From an uncultured Pirellulaceae bacterium (GTDB taxonomy: Bacteria; Planctomycetota; Planctomycetia; Pirellulales; Pirellulaceae), in the NCBI GenBank assembly GCA_938084685.1, contig CALKGE010000004.1:1-64000 (forward strand): DNA of 64,000 bases. The letters run 5' to 3'. This document shows positions 54,913-64,000 of this stretch, piece by piece. The notes under the pieces are model-generated. The model had not been told where the DNA came from. It saw only the letters and a list, made by a program, of their open reading frames with translations, and made no database searches. Made by a program: the position numbers and the translations under genes. The first letter of the stretch is position 1; every line of letters begins with the position of its first letter.

Positions 54913-57354
54913 ATGATGGTCAGAAACAATCGGCCGTTCAAACCGCCCTGCAACATCGCAGCTTTTCTGATTGCGCTGACCGTTGCTCTACCTCTTCACG
55001 CTGAAATTCCAGTCTCGACACTCCATACAATCTATCCACCCGGAAGTCAGCCTGGTGCCAAGTTCGATCTGACCATCGCTGGCACAGCTATTGATCATGT
55101 AGAAAACCTCTATTGCTCGCATCCCGAGATCACCTTCGAAAAGCTATCCGAGACCTCCTTTAAATGTCTCATTGGACAGGATGTTAAGCCGGGACGTTAC
55201 AGTGTACAGAGTGTTGGCAAACGAGGTGTCTCCTCTTCCCGCATCCTCATCGTCAGTCCGCTGCCCGTGACAAACGAAGAACAGAATGCCGAAAGTGACA
55301 ATACCGTCGTCAACGTTGAACTCCCAGTCGCTGTCCAGGGAGTGATCGGTACCAAAGGAGATATTGACCGTTATACGTTCACTGCTCAGGCTGATCAGCT
55401 CGTCGTCGTCGAATGCTGGGCTGAACGCTTGGATTCAACGCTGCGAAGTAACCTGGAAATCTACGATCAAAATATGAGGAAGGTACAGGTCGAAAAAAGC
55501 CAGTTTGGTATGGATACACTGCTGGCGTTCCGAGCTCCTACGGCGGGGAAATATACCGTCAGACTTTCCGATCTTGTATACGACGGTTCGGCAACGTCCG
55601 TCTATCGTCTGGAAATACATTCTCAACCCCGAGTCCTCTATTCGATTCCGGCAGCCATCACAGCAGGCACCAGCGTGTCCGTCGAGGCCTTTGGATATAA
55701 CCTGGGCGGTAAGGCAGTTTCCGGCACAACGCTGGAATCGCGGACTGCCGAAGTCTCAGCGGACAATATTCAACGCGACTTTCGAGTGCCTGTATCTGCG
55801 GACTCGTCCTCGGCAACCGCTTTAACCATTCCCGTTGTACTGCTTGATTCGATTCATCCCGTTGGTATAACCGTTACCGACTCAGTTGTGCTCGCCAGCC
55901 CCCAGACCAATACGGATGTGACAACCTCTCGTCCCATCGAAGTTCCCGTGGACATTAGTGGACAACTACTGTCGGCCAACGATCGGCACTGGTACCAGGT
56001 AGAACTCCGTGCAGGCCAGACGATTTACATTGATGGTTTTGGCCAACGACTTGGATTTCCAGTGGATCTGGCAGTCCATGTTTTTTCTGGGGACGGAACC
56101 AGGCAATTGACCGTGCTGAATGATCAACCTTTTAATGTTGGCGGAGTTCGCTTTCCGACAGCCCATTTCGATCCGCTTGGCGAATTCACTGCTCCCAGGG
56201 ATGGGACCTACCATCTTGTCGTTCGCAATCGTATCGGCGGCACTGTTTTCGACCCAGGACGAGCTTATCGATTAAGCATTACTCGACAGCAACCAAAACT
56301 GACCGTCGTTGCTATAGGAAAGAGACTTGCTTCCCCAACCGGATTTACCGTTCGCCTCGGCGGACATGAAACGATTCATCTACTGATGACCTCGGGACGC
56401 CCATTAAAACAGTCCGTGCGGATTTCCGCCTCCGGTTTGCCTCCTGAAATCACCTGTGACGATGTTTGGATTGGTCCCGGTATCCGTCAAACTCCGATGA
56501 CATTCTACGCCTCTGAAACAGCAAAGCCCTGGATTGGAACGATCCAGCTGGAGGCATCCTTCGAGTTTGGCGGCGAGGTCATTACGGAACGCGTACTGGC
56601 AGGTACGATGGTACGCACCAATACTCCCAATGGCACAGGCCGACTCGATTCTGGATTGACACTTGCCGTTGCCGATAAAGCGCCGCTGATCGCGACGGCT
56701 GCGATTGCCAGGCAACGCTATCAACAAGGTAGTATCATCGATTTAAACGTCACGGTCGATCGGCTGGAAGGACAACCTGACGCAGAAGGGAAGCTGCGAG
56801 GCAATTGTCTACCACCCGAGCTTGAAAATCAGATAGCTACGATTCCTGCAGGCCAGTCGCAAGGTGTGGTCAGTTTTTATATTCCCGAGCATCTACCACC
56901 GGGGAAATATTCTATCGCTGCGGAGGTCCAGACCAAGCACAGCTACCCGCTCGATATGACGCTTGGTCCAGCGCAAGAGGGGGCAACAACGATTTATACC
57001 AATGCGGTTACGTTTGAAGTCTATCCGGCACCGTTCGTTTTACGGATTGACCTTGATGCACCCAAAAAAATAAGGCGTGGGGAAGTGATACAAATGCCTT
57101 ATTCCTGTATCCGAAACAACCAGTTTATTGGCAAAATACATACAGAGATTCGGGCACCGGGTGGTGTCGTTGGAATTCGAGGTCGAGGCGTGACATTTGT
57201 AGGACAGACTGAGAAAGGTGTCATTCAAATTATCGCCAATGACGATGCACCGCTGGGGAAACAGCCTGGACTGCGACTTGAAGGGCTGGGAACAGTCGAA
57301 GATGAGGGTATTCATCTCGGCAGCGCCTTTTTAGAACTCGAAATCGTCGAATAG
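54913..57354 (+). CDS. Exported PPC-domain protein, multi-domain beta-sandwich
   Basis: This 813-residue protein has a signal peptide (NIAAFLIALTVALPLHAEIP). It contains bacterial pre-peptidase C-terminal (PPC-like) domains, visible as GTKGDIDRYTFTAQADQLVVVECWAERLDSTLRSNLEIYD...FRAPTAGKYTVRLSDLVYDG and LLSANDRHWYQVELRAGQTIYIDGFGQRLG. No protease domain was seen. Such proteins usually precede DUF1549/1553 and DUF1501 genes in planctomycetes, as here, so it is probably a surface partner of that complex. The preceding 240 bp (54672-54912) holds no recognisable gene; the 81-residue ORF there looks spurious. Confidence 0.86.
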   Translation: MMVRNNRPFKPPCNIAAFLIALTVALPLHAEIPVSTLHTIYPPGSQPGAKFDLTIAGTAIDHVENLYCSHPEITFEKLSETSFKCLIGQDVKPGRYSVQSVGKRGVSSSRILIVSPLPVTNEEQNAESDNTVVNVELPVAVQGVIGTKGDIDRYTFTAQADQLVVVECWAERLDSTLRSNLEIYDQNMRKVQVEKSQFGMDTLLAFRAPTAGKYTVRLSDLVYDGSATSVYRLEIHSQPRVLYSIPAAITAGTSVSVEAFGYNLGGKAVSGTTLESRTAEVSADNIQRDFRVPVSADSSSATALTIPVVLLDSIHPVGITVTDSVVLASPQTNTDVTTSRPIEVPVDISGQLLSANDRHWYQVELRAGQTIYIDGFGQRLGFPVDLAVHVFSGDGTRQLTVLNDQPFNVGGVRFPTAHFDPLGEFTAPRDGTYHLVVRNRIGGTVFDPGRAYRLSITRQQPKLTVVAIGKRLASPTGFTVRLGGHETIHLLMTSGRPLKQSVRISASGLPPEITCDDVWIGPGIRQTPMTFYASETAKPWIGTIQLEASFEFGGEVITERVLAGTMVRTNTPNGTGRLDSGLTLAVADKAPLIATAAIARQRYQQGSIIDLNVTVDRLEGQPDAEGKLRGNCLPPELENQIATIPAGQSQGVVSFYIPEHLPPGKYSIAAEVQTKHSYPLDMTLGPAQEGATTIYTNAVTFEVYPAPFVLRIDLDAPKKIRRGEVIQMPYSCIRNNQFIGKIHTEIRAPGGVVGIRGRGVTFVGQTEKGVIQIIANDDAPLGKQPGLRLEGLGTVEDEGIHLGSAFLELEIVE

Positions 57355-57382
57355 CCTTTTTGGTTACTAAAATCTATTTGAT

Positions 57383-59647
57383 ATGAATGCAACTTTTAAC
57401 AACTCGTCTCCGCTAAGCCGCACCAGTTTGGTGCTGCTCATGCTGATGTTGCCGACTACTCTTCTGCAAGCAGAAGATAACGTGGCTGCTCGCCCTGTGA
57501 GTTTTACGAATGATGTCATGCCGATTCTCACCAAGTATTCATGTGATTTCGGTGGCTGCCACGGAAAAGCAACCGGCCAGAACGGCTTTAAGCTTTCGCT
57601 TTTCGGATCCGATCCGGAAGAAAGCTATCGCGCCATCGCCATTCAGGCCAAAGGGCGACGAGTTTTTCCAGGGTCACCGGAAAACAGCTTACTGCTAAAA
57701 AAGGCGGTCGGGGCTGTGGCACATGGGGGTGGACAACGTTTCGATGTCCAGTCAGATGCATATCGTACACTCGCCGCCTGGATCAAATTAGGGATGCCGG
57801 GTCCAGAGTCGAGTGATGTACAGTTGTCCGGAATTGCGTGGTCACCCAAGCAGATAACACTGACGCCGGGGGACTCGCACCTGATCCACGTTGTCGCTCA
57901 GTATTCTGACGGAACGAAACGGGATGTCACTTCGCTAGCACTCTATGAATTGAACGAGGATGGCGTCGTTTCAGTAGGTCCCGATGGAGAAATCAAAGTA
58001 GTCGGCGATGGTGGCTTGGCCTCGGTCATTGTCAAATACGGACAGCAGGCAGGTACGGTGCAAGTGACGGTACCCTACCCGGCCGTGGCCGATCAGCAGC
58101 AGAAACTGGCAAAACGCTATGAGACACTCGCTGCCGAGTTTGAAGGTAATCCGATCAATCTGGCGCTGCTCGACCAATGGCGAGGATTACAAATCGAGCC
58201 TTCCGCCGTTTGCGATGATGAGACTTTCATTCGCCGCGCGAGTGTGGATATCAGTGGAACGTTACCCACGGTGGAGCAGATTTCGGCATTTGTTCATGAC
58301 CCCGCCAAGGATAAACGAGCGCGTTTGATAGATCGATTGCTGGAAACACCTCAATATGCCAGTTACTTCGCTCAAAAATGGGCTGACATTCTTCAGAATC
58401 GTGGCAAAGGATATTCCACGCGCCAGCAGCGCCCCGGGACGTCACTCTTTGCCAACTGGATCCGGGACTCGCTGTTGCTGAATAAACCGTACGACCAGTT
58501 TGTTTCTGAAATCCTGACGGCTACAGGCAGTCAGGCCGTCAATCCTCCTACGGTCTGGTACCGCAGTGTTCGCACTCCGGCTAATTATGTCGAGTCAGTT
58601 GCGCAGGCATTTCTTGGCGTGAGAATTCAATGTGCTCAATGTCACCACCACCCGGCAGATCGCTGGAGTCAGGCCGACTATTTCGGCTTTGCTGCGAATT
58701 TCGCCCGAGTCGGTCGGAAGACAGGATTTGCCGATGCCGAAGTCCCTACGGCTGAGGTGATTTACGTCAAAGATGAAGGTGACGTATTTCACCCCAAGAC
58801 TGGTGAACTGCTGAAGCCCAAGCCATTGGGCGACGAAGCGTTTCAGTTGTCAGTCTTTGACGATCCCCGAGTCGCCTTTTCCCGCTGGTTGACAGATCGC
58901 GAGAATCCATATTTTGCCAGTACGATGGCAAATCGTATGTGGTCACACTTTTTCTCTCGCGGAATTATCCATCCGGTAGATGATCGCCGAAGTACCAACC
59001 CGCCTAGTAATCCTGAATTGCTGGAGCTATTGGTTCGGTCGTTTGCTGACAGCGGATATGACATAAAACAGTTGATCCGTACGATCTGTAACTCGTATGC
59101 CTACCAGTTGGAGTCGACACCGAACCAGTCTAACCCGGACGACCAAAAATCGTTTGCCAGATTCTATCCACGTCGTATGTCTGCCGAGGTTCTGCTCGAT
59201 GCAATTTCACAGTCGTTGGAAGTCCCGACGGTCTTTCCGGGGGGCCCCGGCGCGTTTCCGGAAGGAACTCGAGCGATTGAGTTACCCGACGAAAATGTGG
59301 ACAACGCTTTCCTGGACGTCTTTGGACGGCCCGCTCGGTTTAAGGCCTGTGAATGTGAACGTATCGACTCGCCGACTCTGGCTCAGGGACTGGAGCTTGT
59401 CAATTCACAGCAGATTCAGGATAAACTCGTTTCGGACAAAGGCTTCATCCAGCGTTTGGCTACCAATGAAGCTGACCATGCAAAGAATGTAGAACTCGTG
59501 TTCTTAACTCTGATGGGGCGTCCTCCTATCCAAGCGGAACGGCAGATTGCGATCGATTATCTTGAAAGTGAAGAGGATCGGACCGAAGCCTACCGGAATT
59601 TTGTCTGGTCATTGCTGGCAACCAACGAATTTATGTTCATAAGGTAA
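57383..59647 (+). CDS. Exported Ig-like/DUF1549/DUF1553 protein
   Basis: This 754-residue protein has a signal peptide (SLVLLMLMLPTTLLQAED). The head VSFTNDVMPILTKYSCDFGGCHGKATGQNGFKLSLFG is the usual variant of the PSCyt-like domain with C-x4-CH spacing instead of CxxCH. A bacterial Ig-like domain follows (WSPKQITLTPGDSHLIHVVAQYSDGTKRDVTS), then DUF1549 (FIRRASVDISGTLPTVEQIS, RIQCAQCHHHPADRWSQADYF) and DUF1553 (ENPYFASTMANRMWSHFFSRGI). It sits 28 bp after the PPC gene and 9 bp before its DUF1501 partner, so the three genes form one operon. Confidence 0.92.
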   Translation: MNATFNNSSPLSRTSLVLLMLMLPTTLLQAEDNVAARPVSFTNDVMPILTKYSCDFGGCHGKATGQNGFKLSLFGSDPEESYRAIAIQAKGRRVFPGSPENSLLLKKAVGAVAHGGGQRFDVQSDAYRTLAAWIKLGMPGPESSDVQLSGIAWSPKQITLTPGDSHLIHVVAQYSDGTKRDVTSLALYELNEDGVVSVGPDGEIKVVGDGGLASVIVKYGQQAGTVQVTVPYPAVADQQQKLAKRYETLAAEFEGNPINLALLDQWRGLQIEPSAVCDDETFIRRASVDISGTLPTVEQISAFVHDPAKDKRARLIDRLLETPQYASYFAQKWADILQNRGKGYSTRQQRPGTSLFANWIRDSLLLNKPYDQFVSEILTATGSQAVNPPTVWYRSVRTPANYVESVAQAFLGVRIQCAQCHHHPADRWSQADYFGFAANFARVGRKTGFADAEVPTAEVIYVKDEGDVFHPKTGELLKPKPLGDEAFQLSVFDDPRVAFSRWLTDRENPYFASTMANRMWSHFFSRGIIHPVDDRRSTNPPSNPELLELLVRSFADSGYDIKQLIRTICNSYAYQLESTPNQSNPDDQKSFARFYPRRMSAEVLLDAISQSLEVPTVFPGGPGAFPEGTRAIELPDENVDNAFLDVFGRPARFKACECERIDSPTLAQGLELVNSQQIQDKLVSDKGFIQRLATNEADHAKNVELVFLTLMGRPPIQAERQIAIDYLESEEDRTEAYRNFVWSLLATNEFMFIR

Positions 59648-59656
59648 GTCATCGTC

Positions 59657-60988
59657 ATGTTACGCATCTATCAAAAGAGACTCGGTGATCACTCTGGCTG
59701 CGGCAGTGGAGTTTCGCGGAGGAATTTCCTTCAGGTAGGGGGTGGTCTGGCCGGACTCACGCTGGCTGACATGCTGCGGGCAGATGCTGAAGGTGGTATC
59801 AGTGACAAACAAAAGTCGTTGATTGTCTTCTGGACTCATGGTGGTATGAGCCAGCAGGATACATATGACATGAAGCCGGATGCGCCCAGCGAGTATCGTG
59901 GGATGTATATGCCGGTGCAGACCAACGTGGCGGGGATTAATATTTCGGAGCGGTTTCCGTTGCAGGCGAAGGTGATGGACCGTATCAGTCAGGTGCGGAG
60001 TGTCTGGCACGAAAACGGCATTCACGCGCCGTCTGCGCATTGGATGCAGACCGGGTATTTCGGGCCTACGCTGGCGCGTAATGCGGCTCAGCGTCCCTCC
60101 TTTGGAAGTGTGATTTCACGAACGCTTGGCCCTCGGGTTCCGTTGATGCCAGCTTATGTTACGGTTCCCAAGTCAGAAGCCTTTGGCTATCAGGGGGCTG
60201 TTTATCTTGGCAAGCAATACAATCCGTTTGAAGTGGGGGGCGACCCGAATGCAGCTGGGTTCAAAGTGCCCAACCTTGCGTTACCGAGTGGGTTGTCATT
60301 GGAAAGTGTCAACTCGCGACAGAAGTTGCTGGGCGCGTTTGACAAGATCCGGCGAGCTACCGAGCAAAACGAGGTGATGGAAGGCCTGGATACGTTTAAG
60401 GATCAGGCTTTGGAGATGGTGACCGGGAAGCATGTCCGGCAGGCGTTTGATTTGAGCGCTGAAGACGACAAGTTGCGGGATAAGTATGGTCGTCATCAGT
60501 ATGGTCAGAGTGCCTTACTGGCGCGTCGTTTGGTGGAGGCGGGAACGCGCGTGGTGACGATTAACACGGGTTACTGGGACCACCACAATGATATTGAGCC
60601 TGGATTGGAAGAGCATCTTCCGCCGTTGGACCGGGCCATCTGGGCGTTAATTGAGGATTTAACTGACCGCGGGATGCTGGACGACGTTGTTATTTATTGT
60701 GCTGGCGAGTTCGGTCGTACTCCGTTGATCAATGGCCATGCGGGCCGAGATCACTGGAGCAAGTGTTTTACGGTGATGTTGGCAGGAGGTGGTATCCAGG
60801 GCGGTCGCGTCGTGGGCGCCAGTGAGAAGTGGGGCGGTGACGTCAAGCAGCGACCTGCAACTCCCTTGGATGTGATGGCGACTATTTACAACCAACTGGG
60901 CATTCCCTTATCGACGCATTACAAGGATGCCACAGGCCGCCCCGTTTCCATTGTGGGCTCTGGCAAACCAATCCGCGAACTCACCTGA
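59657..60988 (+). CDS. DUF1501 domain-containing exported protein
   Basis: This is the fifth DUF1501 protein, 443 residues. Its N-terminus CGSGVSRRNFLQVGGGLAGLTLADML is a Tat leader. Landmarks are IVFWTHGGMSQQDTYDMKPDAPSEYRG, LLARRLVEAGTRVVTINTGYWDHHND and IYCAGEFGRTPLINGHAGRDHWSKCFTVMLAGGG. It ends KPIRELT with a true TGA stop, one of five ordinary TGA terminators in the window. It is the last gene of the PPC-DUF1549-DUF1501 operon. Confidence 0.94.
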   Translation: MLRIYQKRLGDHSGCGSGVSRRNFLQVGGGLAGLTLADMLRADAEGGISDKQKSLIVFWTHGGMSQQDTYDMKPDAPSEYRGMYMPVQTNVAGINISERFPLQAKVMDRISQVRSVWHENGIHAPSAHWMQTGYFGPTLARNAAQRPSFGSVISRTLGPRVPLMPAYVTVPKSEAFGYQGAVYLGKQYNPFEVGGDPNAAGFKVPNLALPSGLSLESVNSRQKLLGAFDKIRRATEQNEVMEGLDTFKDQALEMVTGKHVRQAFDLSAEDDKLRDKYGRHQYGQSALLARRLVEAGTRVVTINTGYWDHHNDIEPGLEEHLPPLDRAIWALIEDLTDRGMLDDVVIYCAGEFGRTPLINGHAGRDHWSKCFTVMLAGGGIQGGRVVGASEKWGGDVKQRPATPLDVMATIYNQLGIPLSTHYKDATGRPVSIVGSGKPIRELT

Positions 60989-61026
60989 GCGAATTAAAGA
61001 TTCCACGGTCTGCTCGGTCGCCAAGC

Positions 61027-61547
61027 TCATTCTGTAGTTCGTTTAAGGACTGCTTGGCGCCCTTCGAATTGCAGATCGGCTCCTGTCACAACACCTGCCT
61101 CGTCTCGAAGAAATTTGATTTCGGCAACGTATTGACGCATAAAAAACGAATCGTCTCCCTGAGGCCATAGTCGCACGTCGACTTCGCCAGGCCCGACCGT
61201 TATCAGCTTTTCGCCTTCTGCTCGAATCGGAAACGAGGGTCCCGATCTATCCTCTTCAGTTTGATAGAAACCGACGAAATCCTCTAGCGGTGTCTCGATG
61301 TTTGAAATTGGCGAGGGAAAGTCAATCTCGATTGGCGGCGCGGCGACGGCCGCATTCAGCAGACTGCTGACAAATACATCAAACAGTTGGGCGCGCCCTC
61401 CAGTGACACCGCCGCCGGTAAACCAAACGTATCAAACAGACTGATACTCTTTTTTCCAATCGATACGGCCGGCGCAAAAAGACCCGAGGCAAGCGATATC
61501 GCTCCACCAAACGCCAGAATACTGTTCCCTTTGGGTGAACTGCTCAA
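61027..61547 (-). pseudogene. Decayed or frameshifted gene with DUF3471-like C-terminus
   Basis: The track ORF 61356-61547 starts with TTG seven bases after AAGGAG and reads MSSSPKGNSILAFGGAISLASGLFAPAV. Another minus frame, open from about 61435 to the TGA at 61027, reads WFTGGGVTGGRAQLFDVFVSS...LEDFVGFYQTEEDRS...GEKLITVGPGEVDVRLWPQGDD and ends VTGADLQFEGRQAVLKRTTE. The latter matches DUF3471-type C-terminal domains found after beta-lactamase-like serine hydrolases. The two frames overlap near 61380-61430, so a frameshift or a deletion junction is likely. It is not complete enough to be a working hydrolase. Confidence 0.5.
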
Positions 61548-61605
61548 TCGAGGACTCCTTCGATGCTGATGCGGTGGACTGTCAGTAACTATGAATCTCT
61601 ATTCT

Positions 61606-61636
61606 ACCGCGATTGTACCGCGAAATTGCACCGCGA
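61606..61636. promoter_or_regulatory. Three direct ACCGCGA repeats at helical spacing
   Basis: ACCGCGA occurs at 61606, 61617 and 61630, with spacings of 11 and 13 bp. The site lies between the decayed minus-strand gene and the ceramidase gene, about 190 bp upstream of the latter. Operator function is inferred from spacing only. The rest of 61548-61823 shows nothing else. Confidence 0.35.
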
Positions 61637-61823
61637 GTGAAATGTAACAACGGTTATAGCAACTGACATCGACAGACCAAACTAGCACGATCGTGTTTTA
61701 GTTCTGATCCGTCACCCAAGCCCCGACCGCACAATAACAGCTGAGGAACAAGTGCAACGCGGGGCGCACTGGTTTAAAATGTCGAGTATCCCCATTCGAC
61801 AAATTTCCAATAGGACGCGGAAT

Positions 61824-63332
61824 ATGCGACACATCCTCCTGCTACTAATCACGCTTGCCACCTGCCTCAGCACGTCCCACTCGCAAGTAGACGCCGACGA
61901 CCTCCTGGCCGGCGCTGCAAAGATTGATATCACGCACCCCGATAAAAAGATCGTCGAAATCCCGCTCCTCTCCCGCGCACTGGTACTCCAACAGCAAGAT
62001 ACCACCCTGGTCATCGTCACCATGGATGTCGTTTCCATCGGCGAAATCGGTTCCATCCCAGATGACTTCCAGGAAAACGTTCGCGGCCGCATCGAAAAAT
62101 CGCTGGGGATCCCCGGCAAACAGATCATGTTTAACGCCAGCCACTGCCATGGAAACCCCAGCCCCAAATCAGAAGACCTCACCGTCCAGGTCATTGAACA
62201 AGCACACGCCAAGTTGGAACCTGTCACTCTGCGTAGCGGCCGAGGCTACGAAGACCGAGTCCAGGAAAACCGACGGATGAAACTGAAAGATGGCGGAGAA
62301 ATCGATGTCCGCCACGCCTACTCGCTCCCCCCCAATAAAGAAATTCTCGCCACCGGCCCAATCGATCCAGAAATCGGTATCCTGCGAGTTGACAAAAAAT
62401 CGGGCGGAACACTCGCCGTCCTCTTCAACTTCGCCTGTCACCCGATTCAGGGAACCCCTGTCAGCAGCGGCGACACCTCGGACATGACAGGTTACGCTGC
62501 AGCTGTCATTGAAGATAACCTGGCCCCAGGTACCATCGCCCTGTTCGTTCAAGGTTGCGGCGGAGACATTAACCCCATCGCCTATAAAGATGTCGATCAC
62601 CCGCGCAACGCAGAAACACTCGGCAATATGCTGGGGCTCAGCACACTCAAAGGGATCCGCAAAGCCAAACCAAACGAGGACCAACGCCTGATCGTCATCA
62701 ACGAATCACTCTCGCTCCCTCGCTCCAACCTGGCACCACGCATTGCTGAGCTGGAACAATACCGGGAATCACTGGTTAACAGCTTCGGCGGTACTACACT
62801 CAATCTGCGACAATTCATCCATCTGACCAACAAACACAACCTCTCACCCGACGCTCCCTCCTATCACATCAGCCGCTACCTGCACGACAAAGCACTCGGC
62901 CACCGTAACCTGACAATCATGGACGCCAACAACAAAGCGGCCATGAATTCCTATCTGCAAAACATTTACCGAATGGAAGAACTGACCCGAGTCAACGCTA
63001 ACCTGCGACTGCTGAAGATGCATCAACAACAGAACGTAGATGCGGGTAAACGAACGATCGATGTCGAAGTGATGGCCCTCCGGCTGGGCAACTTCGTCAT
63101 GATCACCTTCCCCGGTGAACTGACAGTCCCCATCGGATTGGGCATCAAAGAACGATCTCCCCACCCCAACACCTTCGTTGCCGGCTACACCAACGGGTAC
63201 ATCTACTACTGCCCCACCGTCGAGCAACTGAAAAATGTAGGTGGAGCTCAGGAAGATAGTGACTGTATCCTCGACCCCCAATGGCAGGAAATCTTCGAAA
63301 AGAAAGTCAGCGAACTACTAAAACGCCTGTAA
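61824..63332 (+). CDS. Neutral/alkaline ceramidase-like exported hydrolase
   Basis: The track starts at 61752, but the ATG at 61824 has AGGA upstream and begins a signal peptide (MRHILLLLITLATCLSTSHSQ), giving 502 residues. LLAGAAKIDITHPDKKI at the mature N-terminus, VIVTMDVVSIGEI, FNASHCHGNPSPKSEDLT, FNFACHPIQGTPVSSGDTSDMTGYAA and FVQGCGGDINPI follow the layout of the neutral ceramidase family, including zinc-binding histidines. Planctomycete members are numerous and their substrate is often unclear, so ceramide hydrolysis should not be assumed. The cupredoxin-like gene begins 28 bp downstream. Confidence 0.87.
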   Translation: MRHILLLLITLATCLSTSHSQVDADDLLAGAAKIDITHPDKKIVEIPLLSRALVLQQQDTTLVIVTMDVVSIGEIGSIPDDFQENVRGRIEKSLGIPGKQIMFNASHCHGNPSPKSEDLTVQVIEQAHAKLEPVTLRSGRGYEDRVQENRRMKLKDGGEIDVRHAYSLPPNKEILATGPIDPEIGILRVDKKSGGTLAVLFNFACHPIQGTPVSSGDTSDMTGYAAAVIEDNLAPGTIALFVQGCGGDINPIAYKDVDHPRNAETLGNMLGLSTLKGIRKAKPNEDQRLIVINESLSLPRSNLAPRIAELEQYRESLVNSFGGTTLNLRQFIHLTNKHNLSPDAPSYHISRYLHDKALGHRNLTIMDANNKAAMNSYLQNIYRMEELTRVNANLRLLKMHQQQNVDAGKRTIDVEVMALRLGNFVMITFPGELTVPIGLGIKERSPHPNTFVAGYTNGYIYYCPTVEQLKNVGGAQEDSDCILDPQWQEIFEKKVSELLKRL

Positions 63333-63360
63333 GTATCACTCTGACTGCGGAAGCACCCAA

Positions 63361-64000
63361 ATGCGAATTGCCTTCCTCCTATCGACTGCCTTGCTCTGTT
63401 CGCTCTGCCCCCAGACCTCCCAGGCTCAGCAACGATGGGGAACGCTCAGCGGCCAATTCACTGTCACTGGCCAGCTGCCGCCAACAAAGAAACTCCAAAT
63501 CACCAAAGACAACTCGTACTGTGACAAATACGCCGACGAACTGATCGACGAATCACTCGTTGTCGACAAACGCGGAGGCCTGGCGAACCTCTACATATGG
63601 ATCCGCACTCCACGCGGCAGCGAACTACCGATCCACCCGCAGTACCAGACAGATCAACCGGCTGTCCATATCGCCACACACCACTGCAGGTTCCAGCCCC
63701 GAGCCGCTGCGCTATGGGCAGGACATCAGACGCTGAAATGTACCAACCAGGATCCAATCGGTAGCACATTTGCGCTAACTACGTTCAACAACCCACCCTC
63801 TGGCTCAGTGATCCCTGTTAACCGCCAGATTGAACTGAAATTCCAGCAGCCTGAAATACTTCCTGCGCAGATGCGTTGCTACATCCACCCCTGGAAACAG
63901 GCTTGGGTCAAAATCCATGACTCTCCCTACATCGCCATCACGGATGAAAAAGGCCGCTTTGAAATGCCCGACATCCCTGCAGGCAAATGGGAGTTTCAAC
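63361..64000 (+). CDS. Exported cupredoxin/carboxypeptidase-regulatory-like protein, 3'-partial
   Basis: The ORF track omits this gene because it has no stop inside the window. The frame from the ATG at 63361 is open to the window end: signal peptide MRIAFLLSTALLCSLCPQTSQAQ, then GQFTVTGQLPPTKKLQITKD, the conserved LIDESLVVDKRGGLANLYIWIRTP, and MRCYIHPWKQAWVKIHDSPYIAITDEKGRFEMPDIPAG at the edge. This layout is typical of planctomycete proteins annotated as methylamine-utilisation or plastocyanin-like, where Cys and His residues could bind copper. At least 213 residues are present. It may be co-transcribed with the ceramidase gene. Confidence 0.8.
   Translation, partial: MRIAFLLSTALLCSLCPQTSQAQQRWGTLSGQFTVTGQLPPTKKLQITKDNSYCDKYADELIDESLVVDKRGGLANLYIWIRTPRGSELPIHPQYQTDQPAVHIATHHCRFQPRAAALWAGHQTLKCTNQDPIGSTFALTTFNNPPSGSVIPVNRQIELKFQQPEILPAQMRCYIHPWKQAWVKIHDSPYIAITDEKGRFEMPDIPAGKWEFQ

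Noticed and set aside
54671-54916. 81-residue ORF between the DUF2779 and PPC genes
   Set aside because: Composition and lack of any motif suggest chance; it overlaps the stop of one gene and the start of another.

Overview
The window looks like a chromosomal segment of a planctomycete, probably Planctomycetales and possibly Gimesia- or Rubinisphaera-like. The lineage marker is a dense set of exported families that are highly expanded in Planctomycetota: five DUF1501 proteins, two DUF1552 proteins, three PSCyt1/DUF1549/DUF1553 proteins, two DUF1592-type cytochromes and one giant PVC-type dehydrogenase/cytochrome. No rRNA, tRNA, CRISPR array or intact insertion sequence was recognised. TGA is a genuine but minority stop codon here; I count five ordinary genes ending in it.

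Layout. 1-3164: a damaged DUF1592 gene and its DUF1552 partner. 3228-7307: a cyclase-fold protein with a heme motif, a DUF1501 protein and an FGGY sugar kinase. 7282-24389: two cytochrome/DUF1501 pairs, a two-gene hydrolase operon on the minus strand (phosphodiesterase and SASA esterase), a further DUF1501 gene and a ThuA/discoidin/dehydrogenase/HEAT/cytochrome giant. 24423-34422, all minus strand: a superfamily-2 helicase, a Gld-type ABC operon (ATPase, permease-GldG fusion, DUF4340 protein) and an esterase-metallopeptidase fusion. 34625-39153: an intact DUF1592/DUF1552 pair.

39165-54671 is an accessory region of decayed and foreign-looking material. It holds a frameshifted deoxyribosyltransferase-like remnant, a beta-propeller gene, a serine-recombinase remnant, a yjbQ gene cut by TGA at a conserved Trp position, a truncated copy of a TPR gene start, a thioredoxin-like gene whose two active-site cysteine codons are both TGA, a porin, a 16-repeat TPR protein and a nuclease cluster. 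The cluster has a sigma-region-4-like regulator, an unknown protein, a GIY-YIG/DUF4357 protein, a zinc ribbon and a Cas4-like/DUF2779 exonuclease. A roughly 100-bp intergenic repeat occurs three times in this region, each time ahead of a module. 54913-64000 returns to planctomycete exported proteins: PPC, DUF1549/1553 and DUF1501 proteins, a decayed DUF3471-like gene, a ceramidase and the start of a cupredoxin-like protein.

The strongest unusual signal is the gene at 43236-44444 (minus). The ORF track splits it, but it reads as one TlpA-like protein with a U-L-T-U motif in place of CxxC, and a GGTC-capped hairpin lies just downstream in its mRNA. That pattern is what a bacterial diselenol/selenenylsulfide thioredoxin-like selenoprotein would show. 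The second candidate of interest is the repeat-associated nuclease cluster at 48860-54671.
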